This document shows positions 25,150 to 36,700 of a stretch of 64,000 nucleotides of DNA, in pieces. This DNA comes from Butyrivibrio sp. (GTDB taxonomy: Bacteria > Bacillota > Clostridia > Lachnospirales > Lachnospiraceae), in the NCBI RefSeq assembly GCF_015056685.1, contig NZ_SVFW01000018.1, forward strand, positions 1 through 64,000, in the 5' to 3' direction. The translations under genes were made by a program, and so were the position numbers. Numbering within the stretch: the first letter of the stretch is position 1; every line of letters starts with the position of its first letter. The notes below the pieces were generated by a model. The model was not told the origin of the DNA. It was given only the letters and a program-made list of their open reading frames with translations, and searched no databases.

Positions 25150-27486
25150 ATGAAATTTACAGAGGGTTATTGGCTACGAAGTGAACGAGTAAAACCCAGT
25201 TATGCAACTCAGGCATTTGAGGTACAGGAAATACCGCATGGTATGCGCATTCTTGCGCCTGAACGCCCCATTTTATCAAGGGCTGATGCTTTGGACATAA
25301 CGGTGTTACAGATTGACTTCGTATCCGCACGACACAATGATATTGCTGTAACGGTGACTCACTATAAGGCCTACGACGATCATGAACCACGTTTTAAGCT
25401 TGAACTGGATCCTGATCCTGTAGAACTTAAGATCACTGACGATGAAGCATTTATGTATGCCGGTGACATCACAGTACATGTAGATCGTAATAATTTCTCC
25501 TATACTTTCGAAGCTGGAGGACGTGTTCTGACGTCCTCCGGTTTCAGAAATACCGGCTATATGCGTTGGGATGCAAAGCCTACGACATACAAAGATGATG
25601 ACAGATATTTTTGTCAGGAATACGACGCCTACATGCTGACAGAATTATCGTTAAAACCCGCAGAAACAGTATATGGTTTTGGAGAAAAATTCACTCCATT
25701 TGTCAAAAACGGTCAAACTGTTACTATTTGGAACGAAGATGGCGGTACTGCAAGTCAGGTAAGCTACAAAAGCATTCCATTTTATATTACCAATGAAAAC
25801 TATGGTGTTTTTGTTGATCACACCGGTCCTGTGGAATTTGAGGTCGCAAGCGAAAAGATTGAATATGTCAGCTTCTCTGTTAAAGGCGAACAATTAAGAT
25901 ATCACCTGATCTATGGTGAGACTCCGGCTGACATACTTGAAGTCTATACCGGTCTTACCGGGCGCCCTGCTCTGCCTCCGGCATGGAGTTTTGGCCTATG
26001 GCTTTCTACAAGCTTTAAGCCAAAATACAACGAAGAGATAACCTCCAAGCTCATAGATGGTATGATAGAACGCGACCTTCCTTTTAGCGTATTTCATTTT
26101 GACTGCTATTGGCTCAAGGGTCTTAGATGGTGTGATTTTGTCTGGGATAAAGATGAATTCAGTGACGTTAAAGGGATGTTAAAGCGTTACCATGAAAAAG
26201 GTTTAAAGATATGCGCATGGATAAATCCATATGTAAGCCAGTATGGAGAAACGTTTGAAGAGCTCTGCGAAAAAGGATTTTTCCTCATGCGATCCGATGG
26301 AAAAGGTGTTAAACAAGTCGATAACTGGCAACCGGGTCTTGCTATAATGGATTTTACAAATCCCAATGCATGCAAGTGGTACGCAAACAAGGTCAAAGAA
26401 TTGTTGCAGCTTGGAATAGATTGTATTAAGACTGATTTCGGTGAGCGCATTCCTATAGATGTGACCTATCACGATGGCAGTAACCCCAGAGATATGCACA
26501 ATCTGTATCCTCTTTTATATCAGAAGACTGTATTTGAGGCCATGGAGGAAGTTAAGGGAAAAGGAAATGCTGTTCTCTTTGCAAGAAGTGCCACCACCGG
26601 CTGTCAGAAGTTCCCAATTCATTGGGGCGGTGATTGTTATGCCAACTATCCATCGATGGCAGAATCCCTGCGCGGCGGCTTATCCTTATCCTGTACAGGA
26701 TTTGGCTTTTGGAGTCATGATATTTCCGGCTTTGAATCCACTGCTACGCCTGACCTTTACAAGCGCTGGGTTCAATTTGGTCTTCTTAGCACCCAAAGCC
26801 GTCTTCACGGCTCTGATACCTACAGGGTTCCCTGGATTTTTGACGAAGAAAGCGTAGATGTTGTCAGAAGTTTTACCAGACTAAAATGCACTCTGATGCC
26901 CTATCTATATCGCATGGCAGTTATTGCTCACGAAAAAGGAACTCCGGTGATGCGTCCAATGTTTTTCCAGTTTCCAGATGATCTGGGATGTAAAAATCTT
27001 GATCTTCAGTACATGCTGGGCGATTCACTTTTAGTGGCTCCTATTTTTAACTCAGAAGGGCGTGGAGAATTCTATTTGCCTGAAGGCAAATGGATGAATC
27101 TTTTAGATAATGAGATATTAGAAGGCGGCAGATTTTACAGTAAAAAATATGACTATCTGCATTTACCGCTATTTGTCAGAAATAATACTCTTTTACCTGT
27201 TGGAGCTTGTGAGTCATCTCCGGAATACGATTATTCCAAAGATCTTACCTTGCGCTATTACCTTCCACTTGATCAGCAAGAAGCAACGGCGATAATTTCT
27301 GATCTAACAGGTCAGACTGTTCTGACTGCCACAGCCATTAAGAAAAACAACACTGTCACAATCACTTTGAGCAATTATGACAGTCCGGTTTATCTTGATA
27401 TTTTCCTGAATAAAGATAATGTTATTCATTGTGACTTAAACAGCCAGGAAACAATAATAAATATTCTGACTGGAGCTGATGTCTAA
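25150..27486 (+). CDS. yicI: GH31 alpha-xylosidase (YicI-like)
   Basis: A 778-residue GH31 enzyme, the usual size for YicI-type alpha-xylosidases. The nucleophile is Asp429 in IKTDFGERIP and the acid/base is Asp495 in HWGGDCYANYPSM, both in the sequence context that separates alpha-xylosidases from alpha-glucosidases. Other family marks are FGLWLSTSF, CYWLKGLRWCDFVWD and FGLLSTQSRLHGS. There is no signal peptide, so it acts in the cytosol on imported oligosaccharide, removing terminal alpha-xylose as in xyloglucan fragments or isoprimeverose. It is the last gene of the ABC importer operon, with an AGGAG ribosome site 18 bases after the binding-protein gene. Confidence 0.92.
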   Translation: MKFTEGYWLRSERVKPSYATQAFEVQEIPHGMRILAPERPILSRADALDITVLQIDFVSARHNDIAVTVTHYKAYDDHEPRFKLELDPDPVELKITDDEAFMYAGDITVHVDRNNFSYTFEAGGRVLTSSGFRNTGYMRWDAKPTTYKDDDRYFCQEYDAYMLTELSLKPAETVYGFGEKFTPFVKNGQTVTIWNEDGGTASQVSYKSIPFYITNENYGVFVDHTGPVEFEVASEKIEYVSFSVKGEQLRYHLIYGETPADILEVYTGLTGRPALPPAWSFGLWLSTSFKPKYNEEITSKLIDGMIERDLPFSVFHFDCYWLKGLRWCDFVWDKDEFSDVKGMLKRYHEKGLKICAWINPYVSQYGETFEELCEKGFFLMRSDGKGVKQVDNWQPGLAIMDFTNPNACKWYANKVKELLQLGIDCIKTDFGERIPIDVTYHDGSNPRDMHNLYPLLYQKTVFEAMEEVKGKGNAVLFARSATTGCQKFPIHWGGDCYANYPSMAESLRGGLSLSCTGFGFWSHDISGFESTATPDLYKRWVQFGLLSTQSRLHGSDTYRVPWIFDEESVDVVRSFTRLKCTLMPYLYRMAVIAHEKGTPVMRPMFFQFPDDLGCKNLDLQYMLGDSLLVAPIFNSEGRGEFYLPEGKWMNLLDNEILEGGRFYSKKYDYLHLPLFVRNNTLLPVGACESSPEYDYSKDLTLRYYLPLDQQEATAIISDLTGQTVLTATAIKKNNTVTITLSNYDSPVYLDIFLNKDNVIHCDLNSQETIINILTGADV

Positions 27487-27506
27487 GTTGCAAAAGCATT
27501 GCTATT

Positions 27507-28196
27507 TCAGGCAGCCTTTTTATCAATAAACACCTTAACAGATTCAGTCAGATGCTGATGATGCACATTAGTCGCATCAAACTTCACAGACGTAAACGCG
27601 AGCTGCATGATTGGGCCGGTTGCAAAAGCGCATATGAGTGTGCCAATTCCGACTGGTCCTCCAAGCAGCCATCCAACAAACGTTGCCAGGCCCAGAAGTG
27701 CTATGCTTATCACACCGATAGGTGCTTTTTTAGCTCTTTTGGCAAGTGCAACGAGAAGTGTATCTCTTGGTCCACATCCAAGTGCAGCGCTCATATAAGT
27801 AAACTGTGTATATGCCATGATCACAAGACCTATGAGCATCACGGGAATGCCTGTAGTTAGCGAATCGCACTTAGGTATAACATTTATCCTGTTAAAAAAG
27901 TCTACTGATTTCCCAACGACAAAAGCATCAATAAACATAGCGATACCAATTGGCTCCTTGAGGGCAATATCTATGCCAAGGATTGCATAGGAAACAGCAA
28001 CTGAAGCTGTACCATACAGAATTCCCAATGTCTTAGAAAGTCCCAGATTAAGGACATCCCAAGGGCCCGCTCCTATATTGGCCTGAATTGTCATATATAC
28101 GCCAAATCCATTGATAAAAAGACTAACCGCAGCAAGAAACATATTAATGAGAATCTCTTTTGTCGTACGATTGTCCTGAAGATGACTTATTTTCAT
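27507..28196 (-). CDS. YczE/YitT-like membrane protein
   Basis: A 229-residue integral membrane protein with five or six hydrophobic helices and the family's paired motifs: ANIGAGPWDVLNLGLSK near residue 40 and ALGCGPRDTLLVALAKR near residue 138. These glycine-rich NxGxGPWD and GxGPRD repeats are the hallmark of the YczE/YyaS/YitT group. Transport or export function is presumed but not known. It has an AGGAG ribosome site and converges on the alpha-xylosidase gene with 20 bases between. Confidence 0.85.
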   Translation of the reverse strand: MKISHLQDNRTTKEILINMFLAAVSLFINGFGVYMTIQANIGAGPWDVLNLGLSKTLGILYGTASVAVSYAILGIDIALKEPIGIAMFIDAFVVGKSVDFFNRINVIPKCDSLTTGIPVMLIGLVIMAYTQFTYMSAALGCGPRDTLLVALAKRAKKAPIGVISIALLGLATFVGWLLGGPVGIGTLICAFATGPIMQLAFTSVKFDATNVHHQHLTESVKVFIDKKAA

Positions 28197-28274
28197 AATT
28201 CTTTAACTCCTGTGTTTGTCTCTAAATAGTTTTACTCCTTTTCCCCGCCACCGCTTCAAATATGATTTTTTGCT

Positions 28275-28835
28275 TTATAGCAATTTTTCTACTATTTTCA
28301 TGACATTCCCTAGTTCATGAATATCACTGATTACTTCCCCGGTCTCTAAAGAATGATTCCCTTTTTCTACTATTACCAGTTCAAGTCCAAGCTCTTCACA
28401 TCGTGCCTTGGCAATATCTGTTCTACACCAGGGATCCGCATTACCGTGGAACACTGTTCCGCTTTCAGCTCTCAAAAAATCAAATGTCTGAGGAACCGGA
28501 GTAAATACAAGCTGCGTAGCACAGATGTTATAAGTTTTATCATAATAAGCAGCAAGGGCAGTGCCTATACTCTTCCCTACAAAAAGAATCTTCTCACATT
28601 TATCAAATTCAACTTCACCAAGCTGCTCTTCTACCTGCTTTGCCGCAATTTCAAATGCTGCCTTCATTCCTTCTTTGTCATTAAGAATATCTTTTGACTT
28701 AACCGGCAGCTCATATGTAACATCAATCACGTCATAGCCTGCTGCCTTGGCCAGCTTCTTAGTGTAATACAAAAGAGGTTTATCTCCGTTATATCCCATA
28801 CCAGGGAATATTACTACAAGTTTCTCACTACACAT
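28275..28835 (-). CDS. Small alpha/beta hydrolase
   Basis: A 186-residue cytosolic alpha/beta hydrolase. The strand-turn motif VVIFPGMGYNGDKPLL contains an oxyanion-type region, and ILFVGKSIGTALAAYY is the nucleophile elbow (GKSIGT, nucleophilic Ser). Downstream FHGNADPWCRT provides the acid and EKGNHSLET the catalytic His. The order Ser-Asp-His and the short length fit small acyl or carboxyl hydrolases. Substrate is unknown. The gene follows YczE in the opposite order on the same strand and is preceded by AAGGA. Confidence 0.8.
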   Translation of the reverse strand: MCSEKLVVIFPGMGYNGDKPLLYYTKKLAKAAGYDVIDVTYELPVKSKDILNDKEGMKAAFEIAAKQVEEQLGEVEFDKCEKILFVGKSIGTALAAYYDKTYNICATQLVFTPVPQTFDFLRAESGTVFHGNADPWCRTDIAKARCEELGLELVIVEKGNHSLETGEVISDIHELGNVMKIVEKLL

Positions 28836-29231
28836 CTTCCAATCCTTCTAAAAATATGGCTCCCTTTCAAAGCATCCTAAATATGATTATACTTCACATT
28901 TGTTTCATAAATCATTAAGTTTGTTTTTAGGAAAAAATACTATCATGAACACATCAGGAAGAACAAAACACCTTCCTGCCCCCTCATAAGAACATAACTT
29001 TTTCATAACACATGGGCTGTGCCACATTGTTCACAGCCCTCCTCCCTAAGATCCAGCCACCAATTGGTGGCTTTTATTTATTTATTCCCGTCATAAATCT
29101 TTCCCGTTTATTTAACACACTTTTTAGAATATATAGTGTATAGTTTAATCATAGATACAAGATGTTGCGCTTTGATAGGTTATACAGGGAGGTGGCCTAT
29201 GAACATCGATCTCATGACATAAAGAACAAAC
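28836..29231. other. Intergenic region, possible plus-strand small RNA
   Basis: No protein gene longer than 14 codons is supported here. On the plus strand three hairpins follow one another: GGAAG/CTTCC (about 28959-28978), GGGCTGTG/CACAGCCC (about 29005-29030) and AGCCACC-AATT-GGTGGCT (29055-29072) followed by a T-rich tail. No plus-strand gene precedes the terminator, which suggests a short independent transcript. The region from 29085 to 29200 holds TATAGT-like -10 candidates and, at 29191, a strong GGGAGG ribosome site. Confidence 0.45.
29055..29084 (+). terminator. Orphan plus-strand terminator
   Basis: AGCCACC, AATT, GGTGGCT form a perfect 7-bp stem followed by TTTTATTTATTTATT. It has the form of a strong rho-independent terminator on the plus strand but no annotated plus-strand gene lies upstream, which supports a short RNA. 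Confidence 0.7.
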
Positions 29232-29441
29232 ATGAACGCGGAAGCGGACACGGAGGATATGCCATTGCAGAAAGAAACCTTTAAACAATGCTATGGAAAG
29301 CCTGTTCCAAAGACCTATGACGCACTGTACATAAACGGCCATTACAAGGATCCAAGAGCAGTGAATGCAAGGATCAAGAGCATCATATCAGCTTCACTGG
29401 TAGTCGCTGCGGTAGCAGTGCCGGTGCTGCTTATACATTAA
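29232..29441 (+). CDS. Small single-helix membrane protein
   Basis: A 69-residue protein. Residues 1-45 are polar and include KPVPKTYDALYINGHYKDPRAVNARIKS, which looks like a conserved block, and residues 48-68 are a C-terminal hydrophobic helix (IISASLVVAAVAVPVLLIH). The ATG lacks a good ribosome site. In the same frame, 33 bases upstream, an ATG with a strong GGGAGG site opens a 7-codon reading frame (MNIDLMT) closed by TAA, which may be a leader, or the real start if the strain carries a nonsense change. A second frame over the same DNA (29162-29284) is open for 40 codons. Function unknown. Confidence 0.5.
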   Translation: MNAEADTEDMPLQKETFKQCYGKPVPKTYDALYINGHYKDPRAVNARIKSIISASLVVAAVAVPVLLIH

Positions 29442-29612
29442 AAGAACTTTCCGGGAGACATTCCCGCCATTGTTTTCATTATAAAAGCTCCTTTTAAAGT
29501 ATTTGTTGCATTTGATATGCATACATTACTTCAAAAGGAGCTCTCACTCAATATTTACGGTGTTAAGTTGCAATCAGAGATGTCTAAGTTACAAAAAACG
29601 TTATCTCTGTCA

Positions 29613-30752
29613 CTACTCAATATGTTTTGCTATCATTTTTAGATTTTCAATGATAGTTATATGCTGAGGACAAACGCCCTCACACTGACCACAGGCTATG
29701 CAATCTGTTGCCTTTCCTCCTCCATTCTCTAAAAGTTGCGGATAGTCTTCATATTTCACTGACCATTCCTTTTCTTCAAGGTCATCAAAGGTGTTTTCGT
29801 TGTACATCTTGAAATATTTCGGAATTGAAATTTTCATAGGGCAACCCGAAGTGCAGTAGGAACAACCGGTACAGGGAATGGCAAGCTTACTTATTAGCTT
29901 TTCTCCGGCTTTTAAACACAACTTCTTTTCATCCTCTGAAAGAGCTTTAAAATTCTCCATGTAAGAGGTATTATCCTCCATCTGCGCTATACTGCTCATT
30001 CCGGAAAGGACAACCATTACATTGTCCAGACTTGCAACAAATCGTATAGCCCAGCTTGGAATTGACATCGCAGGATCTTTTTCCTTAAAGAGCATTTCTA
30101 TATCCTGCGGTAGATTAGCAAGGGTCCCTCCCCTTACCGGTTCCATTACAGTTACAGGTTTTCCATGTTTCACAGCTACCTCATAACACGCCCGTGACTG
30201 AACCCACTCACTATTCCAATCCAGGTAATTGATCATCAACTGTACAAACTCCATCTCGGGATGTTTTGTCAGAATCTCATCTAATAGCTCAGGAGTATCA
30301 TGAAAAGAGAATCCAGCATGCTTTACAAGTCCAGCCCTCTTTTTTTCAAGAAGCCAGTTAAAACAATCCAACTTTTCATATATTTCCAGTAGTTCTTCAT
30401 CTATTCCATGGATAAGGTAATAGTCAAAAAAACTTGCTCCAGTCTTTCTGAGCTGCTCATTAAAAATCCTATTTCTGTCCTCTTTGGTCTTTATATACTC
30501 GCCATGTAATTTGGTGGCAAGGGTAAAGCTGTTCCTTGGATATCTATCCACTAAAGCAGCCTTTACCACATTTTCACTGTTAAAATCATGGTACATCCAG
30601 GCAGTGTCAAAATAGGTAAAGCCTCTTTCCAAAAACATATCCACCATTTTGCAAACCTGCTCTACATCCACAGATGCTTCATCTGAAGGATTCAGCAAAG
30701 GCATTCGCATTAGCCCAAATCCAAGCTTCTTCTTTGGCTTAAAATCCATCAT
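29613..30752 (-). CDS. Aldo/keto reductase with C-terminal 4Fe-4S domain
   Basis: A 379-residue protein. The N-terminal 280 residues form an aldo/keto reductase barrel: GFGLMRMPLL, RGFTYFDTAWMYHDFNSE (catalytic Asp and Tyr), LATKLHG (catalytic Lys), FFDYYLIHG (His). The C-terminus has ferredoxin-like cysteines CTGCSYCTSGCPMKISIP and CIACGQCEGVCPQHI. Its AAGGAG ribosome site overlaps the end of the NRPS gene and the two are 14 bases apart, so it is very likely cotranscribed. The NRPS ends in a reductase domain that should release an aldehyde; this enzyme could reduce it further to an alcohol. That coupling is inference. Similar proteins are also common in general metabolism. Confidence 0.88.
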   Translation of the reverse strand: MMDFKPKKKLGFGLMRMPLLNPSDEASVDVEQVCKMVDMFLERGFTYFDTAWMYHDFNSENVVKAALVDRYPRNSFTLATKLHGEYIKTKEDRNRIFNEQLRKTGASFFDYYLIHGIDEELLEIYEKLDCFNWLLEKKRAGLVKHAGFSFHDTPELLDEILTKHPEMEFVQLMINYLDWNSEWVQSRACYEVAVKHGKPVTVMEPVRGGTLANLPQDIEMLFKEKDPAMSIPSWAIRFVASLDNVMVVLSGMSSIAQMEDNTSYMENFKALSEDEKKLCLKAGEKLISKLAIPCTGCSYCTSGCPMKISIPKYFKMYNENTFDDLEEKEWSVKYEDYPQLLENGGGKATDCIACGQCEGVCPQHITIIENLKMIAKHIE

Positions 30753-30766
30753 TGATTTTTCTCCTT

Positions 30767-33700
30767 TCAGATATCAAAAAATCCTAGTGTTTTTAGCATT
30801 GCAATTGCATTTTCGATATATTCATTATCAGTGATATGCCAATGAAATCCCAGTCTGTAAAGTGCCTTCAACGTAAACTTATTATCTACGTCATTTTCGA
30901 TAATATTCTCATCGTTATCAGTTTTATAATTTACAAGTGGAGAAACAAAACGGTTGATACGCTCATCCATAAGAGCTTTATGCAGCCTTTCATTAAACTC
31001 CTTTTCGTCTACAATATCTAATCTCATGCCATTATCATTAAGCGCCTGCACCAGATCTCCCATTTCTATAGTATGGGAGTTATAGGCATGAAAAACAGTA
31101 AACTCACGATTGGTTCCTGCCAGCAGTACCGTAGCCTTTGCCACTTCATCAATAGGAGAAAATTCATCCTCTTCATCCATATCCTGCACAGGGAAGCACC
31201 CAAGTACCACGTAGGCCTTTAATGTATTCATGAAATTGTTTGTTGTAAAGTTGATCTGGAACTCACCATCTTCATATCTACTCATGAGATTACCCATTCG
31301 GATTATCTTTGCATTAAGTCCCTTCTCCTCGATAGCATCAAGAATGAGCTTTTCAGCCAGATATTTCGAATATACGTAACCATTTGATTCTACCTGCTGT
31401 CCGATATCAAGGGCATCCTCTCTAAGCGTTGTCTCTCCGTTAGAACCGACATTCCTTTCGCCACATACTGAAACCGTAGATATATGCACCAGACGAATAT
31501 CCTTTTTAAGGCACAAATCAACAAGGTTAGCTACTCCGTATACATTGACATTCTTAAGAAACTCCAGATCTGCAAAGTGTTTGACTGAAGCGGCACAGTT
31601 TATAAGTGTATTAATGTCGTATTCTTCAAGTTTCTGGATGCTCTGTGCATCCGTGATATCTCCTTCAATTGCAACTATCCTGTTTCCAAAGTAATCCTCG
31701 TCCAGGTTATCGAAGTAGTAGAAGAAACTTTCTCTAAGTCGTCTCATTGCTCCAATTTTACCACCACGAAGCAGACAGTAGACTTTCATGGTTCCGGAAT
31801 CAATGAGCTGTCTAAGCACATGAATTCCCAAAAAGCCCGTAGCACCAGTCAAAAGAACTGTCCCAAGCCCCTCGGTTTTTATATTATCCAAATACTGCGG
31901 TATGTTGTGGGAAAGGGCTTTTGCATACTCATTCACTGTTACACTTTCCTCATTAGTCTGATCTGTTTGATTTTGAACAGTTTCTTCATTCCACTGATCC
32001 TTAATCTTTGAGAAAAGATGCTCAGAAAGCTGTCTTGGTGTTGGTTTATTAAATATATCCTGATAAACTACAGGATAATCTTTGACCATTATAGCCATCA
32101 TTACCTTGGCCGCCAAAAGAGACGTTCCACCATATTCAAAGAAATTATCATCCAAATTGAAATCATCTTTTTTCAATGTCTTTCTGAATATCTCCAGAAT
32201 CTGTTCTGTCAGCGCCTCCAGTTGCTTCGATCCTTCAAATGCTACTGCAGCTTCTTTTGGCCTCTGAGAATCTGTAACGGTATCCGGAATATCTTTTTTC
32301 TCAACTAATGCTTGTTCTGCCCGGAATTCTTTTACCTTGCTAAGAGAAAGCACATCTTCAACTGTTCTGCAGGTTAATAGTCCTTGGATTACCTCTTCCA
32401 TCAGCTTATAAAAGCGCTCCATCGTGGTCTTGCCATACATCTCTGTATCATACTCAAATTCATAGACCACCTTATCATCCTTAAGATTTATATCAAGTCC
32501 AAATGGCGACTTTGCTTTGAAAGCTCCTAGTCCGAGTTCCTTCTCTTTGGCCTCTTTTCCTCCAATAAGGATAGCATCATCTGTCTGGTCTCCCTGATAT
32601 GCGAAAAGCACATCAGAACTAAGTCCATAGGTGCTGCATACCTCAGCAAAACTGAATATATCGCAGGACATGGCATTTAACAACATCTTCTGGCATTCAC
32701 CTACTGCATGAGATATATCCATCTGAGGTGAAGGACTTATTGATACCGGAATGGTCTTTACAAACATTCCGATACTACGGTTTAGCCTGCTGTCATTTCG
32801 GCCATTATAAATTGAGGCAAATACTGCATTCTCAGAACCAGTACATACTTTCAGCGAAAGTCCCATAGCCATGGTAAAGAACGCATTTAGACCCAAACGG
32901 TTCTTCTCACAGAACGCTCTAATATCATTTGCCGAAATCCTTCCTGTCAAAACGAAGTTTCCATCATCATCTGTTGCAGTTGCTTTTTCTGTTGGAGGAA
33001 GAGTAACTTTTTTGCAGTTTCCAAAAATTCTATCATGCCACTCTTTTGCTTTTTCAAATTTGTCAGAATTTCTTCTCTCCTTCTCAACAACAGCTGCCTC
33101 ATATCCTGTATACTGCTCTGCTTCAACATTTTCGCCCAAATATGCCCTGTTGATGTCTTCCATAAAAATACTTAAAGATTCACCGTCACTTATAATGTGA
33201 TGGGTATCAATGAAAAGGTATTTACCCTCATTGGAAGCAAACAACCCGATTCTGCAAAGAGGCTCTCCCAAAATCAGATCAAATGGTCTGACCAGTTCCT
33301 CATCAGAAGGCAAAACAGTTCCCTCAGAAATTTCCACCTTTATTTCATCACTTCTTACAGCAAATACTTCTCCTTCTTCATTCACCATAAGAGTCATAGA
33401 CAGATATGGGTGAGCTTTCAATGTCTTTTCTATTGCCAGACGGAGCCTGTTCATATCTATTTCCGGAGAAAGCTCATAAAGGATCGGTATATTATAGATA
33501 GTAGAATCTTTGTAATGGATGCTCTCAACAAATATTCCCATCTGAGTCATAGAAAGAGGATATTCTTTTCTTAGTTCAAACTCTTCATCCTCTTCCTTAG
33601 TCTCCAGAAGCTTTTCTATGTCAATAACTGTTTTGGTTTCAAACAGTTCGGCGATGGTCACATTCTTGCCAAACTCCCCTGCCAGCATTGTGCATAGTCT

Positions 33701-36700
33701 TATACATCCAAGAGATGAAAGACCTGCAGCAAAAAGATCTGTAGTGATTCCAACAGGAACTTCACCTATTATCTTCTTTATAATCTCTAGAATAGCCTTC
33801 TGGCACTCAGTCTCAGGAAGCACAACCTTTTCCTCTTCCTTTCCAGGATCAGGCAGGGCTTTCTTATCAATCTTGCCATTTGCAGTAAGAGGCATCTCCT
33901 CCAGCTGTACAAAAGCCTGTGGAACCATATAAGCAGTAAGCTGAGATGAAAGATGTGCCTTGAGAGCATCAATGTCAATTTCATTGTCAGCAGTGAAATA
34001 TGCAGCCAGATACTCAGTCTCTTTCTTTAAAACAATAACGATAGCAGATCTGATACCGGGATATGAACCTATTACGCTCTCTATCTCGCCAAGTTCAACT
34101 CTAAGCCCTCTTAGCTTGACCTGGTTGTCAATTCGTCCATGATACTCGATGTCACCATTTTCCTTGATTCGCACAAGATCGCCGCTTCGATATGCAGGCA
34201 TATCAAATAACCTAATAAAACACTTTTGGGTAAGATCATCCCTTCCAATGTAGCCTCGTCCTACGCCGTCGCCGATTATCACCATTTCACCCAGAGCACC
34301 AAGTCCCTGAAGCCGGCCCTCCCTGTCGATGGTGGCAACGTGAACATTTACATTAGGTATTCCGATCGTAATGTTCTCTGTATCCTCAACAACCTGCATG
34401 GTGCAACTTATGGTTGCCTCAGTAGGCCCATATCCATTCATTATGCATATATCAGGATTTATATCTTTTAGCTTGCCAAAAAGAGCAGGCGGAAAGGCCT
34501 CAGCTCCCATATCCACACTCTTTAGACCTTTTACCGCATCTGTAAAGGCATCCGTAAACTCACCCATGTCCAGCATATTCATCAGATAGCTCGGTGTGCA
34601 GCTCATAACATCAACATGGTTATCACACATAAGCTTTCCAAGCAGAACAGGATTCATTATATCTTCATGAGTTGCAAGTACCACCGTCATGCCATTGGCA
34701 AGTGGAACAAACTCCTCCATTATAGAGAAGTCAAAAGTAAGTGCTGCTATTGCAAGGCTTACGTGTCCTCTCCTTGTATAGCCCAAAATCTCGTGGTTTT
34801 TCTCATTATCATCAACGAAATTCACGAGGTTTTTATTGGTGAGCATAACCCCTTTTGGTTTTCCTGTTGAACCGGAGGTATAAATGACATAGGCAAGCGC
34901 CTCATAAGGAACAGTTTCGTTAAGGTCTTCTTTTTCGCCCTCTTTTACTGCATCTTCAACGCAGATAAGTTCGACTCCGCTTTCAGCCAGGACATCAAAC
35001 ATCTCTTTGCGTTTTTCCAGGATTTCTCTCTTTGTCACTAAAAGTTTTGCCCCTGAATCTTCGAGAATAAAGCGTATTCTATCCTCAGGATACTCAGAAT
35101 CTATCGGAAGAAATGCTCCGCCGCTTTTAAGTACGCCCTGCCTCATGACGTAGGCATAGCTGTCCCTGTCAGGCATTACAGCAACAATGCTCTCGGCTTT
35201 CGCGCCCTTGCTCCTTAATATAAATCCAAGAGCATTTGCTTCCTCATTTAGTTCTTTGTAGGAAAGCGTCCTGTCTTTGGCAACAAGAGCCTTCCTGTCA
35301 GGATTCTTATGTGCAGCATCCTGAAGAAGCCGATAAGCAGGTCTTTCCTTTACAGGAAAATCGCTATCATGAAGAATCTTTATCTTCTCTTCATCAGCCT
35401 TGGTGGTAAGGCATACATCGCCCAGACGTTCTTTATTCATGAACTCATGGGTGATATTATCCATCATGTGAACAAGGCCCTCTATTGTAAACTTAGAGAA
35501 AAGAGCCGGATCGTACTCAAGCTCATAAACAACCTTTGATCCATCAAGGCTTACATCTATGCCTATACCAGTCCTTGCCCTTGAAAGTCCCAGCATTTCT
35601 AGCTCGGCAAGTTCTCCGCCAATCATTGTTCCATGCTCGTACTCTCCCTGATAGGCAAACATGATGTCAGCCTTGATATCATAAGCATTCCTTATCTCAG
35701 CAAAGCTGTATATATCGTTAGCCATTGCAGACAGAAGATATTTCTGACATTCCTTTACGGCGTCAGAAATCTTTTTTTCCGGAGCGCATTCCAAATATAC
35801 CGGCAAGGTCTTTACCAGCATGGATACACTATCTGAAAGTCTTCCATCACTTCGGCCGTTATAGATTGTAGTAAATATAGCATTTTCAGACGCTGTATAG
35901 GACTTAAGTGCAAGGCCAAAAGCGGTCGTAAAGAAAGCATTAAGGGTGCAGGAATTATCAAGACAGAACTGTCTTATCATAGCTCCATCCGTTTCTCCGA
36001 TAACCTTCCCTTCACCTATATTTCCATCTTCTTTCTTTCCATCTTTTACCGGAATTGTCTCGCCGCCACAGTCTGCAAAGTAACTGTCGTACCAGGCCTT
36101 TGCCTTTTCAAATCGCCCGCTTTTCCTCGCGGCTTCTTCATCAAGAGCAAACTCATATCCTGTATATTTCTCTTTTTCTATTTCTTCACCTGAATAAGCT
36201 CTGTCGATATCATTTTTCAGAATATAAATGGATTCACCGTCACTTACGATGTGGTGGGTATCGAGGAAGAAATAGTTACCATTTTTTGTTTCATAAATCT
36301 CTGCACGGAAGAGGACTTCTCCCGTATCAAGGGAAAATGGTCTTACCAGCTCATCTTCGGTTGAAATGGTATCTTTCTTAAATACAGGAGTTTCAAATTT
36401 ATAGTCATCCCTTCTTATTGCGTGTACAATTCCATCCTTGTCACTTACAGGTTCCATGAAAAGATATGGATGGGCTGCTACAGCTTTTTCAATGGCTCTG
36501 GCAAGTTTTTCGCAGTCCACACTGTCCCCTAGTTTATAAAGTTCTGGGATGTTATAGGTGGTAGAACCCGGATAGCGCATACATTCGATATATATGCCTG
36601 TCTGGGTCATTGACAGCGGATACTCTTTTCTGAGTTCGTACTCTTCCGTTTTATCTGTATTTTTCAGAATGCTGTCTATAGCTTTAATAGTACTGTTATC

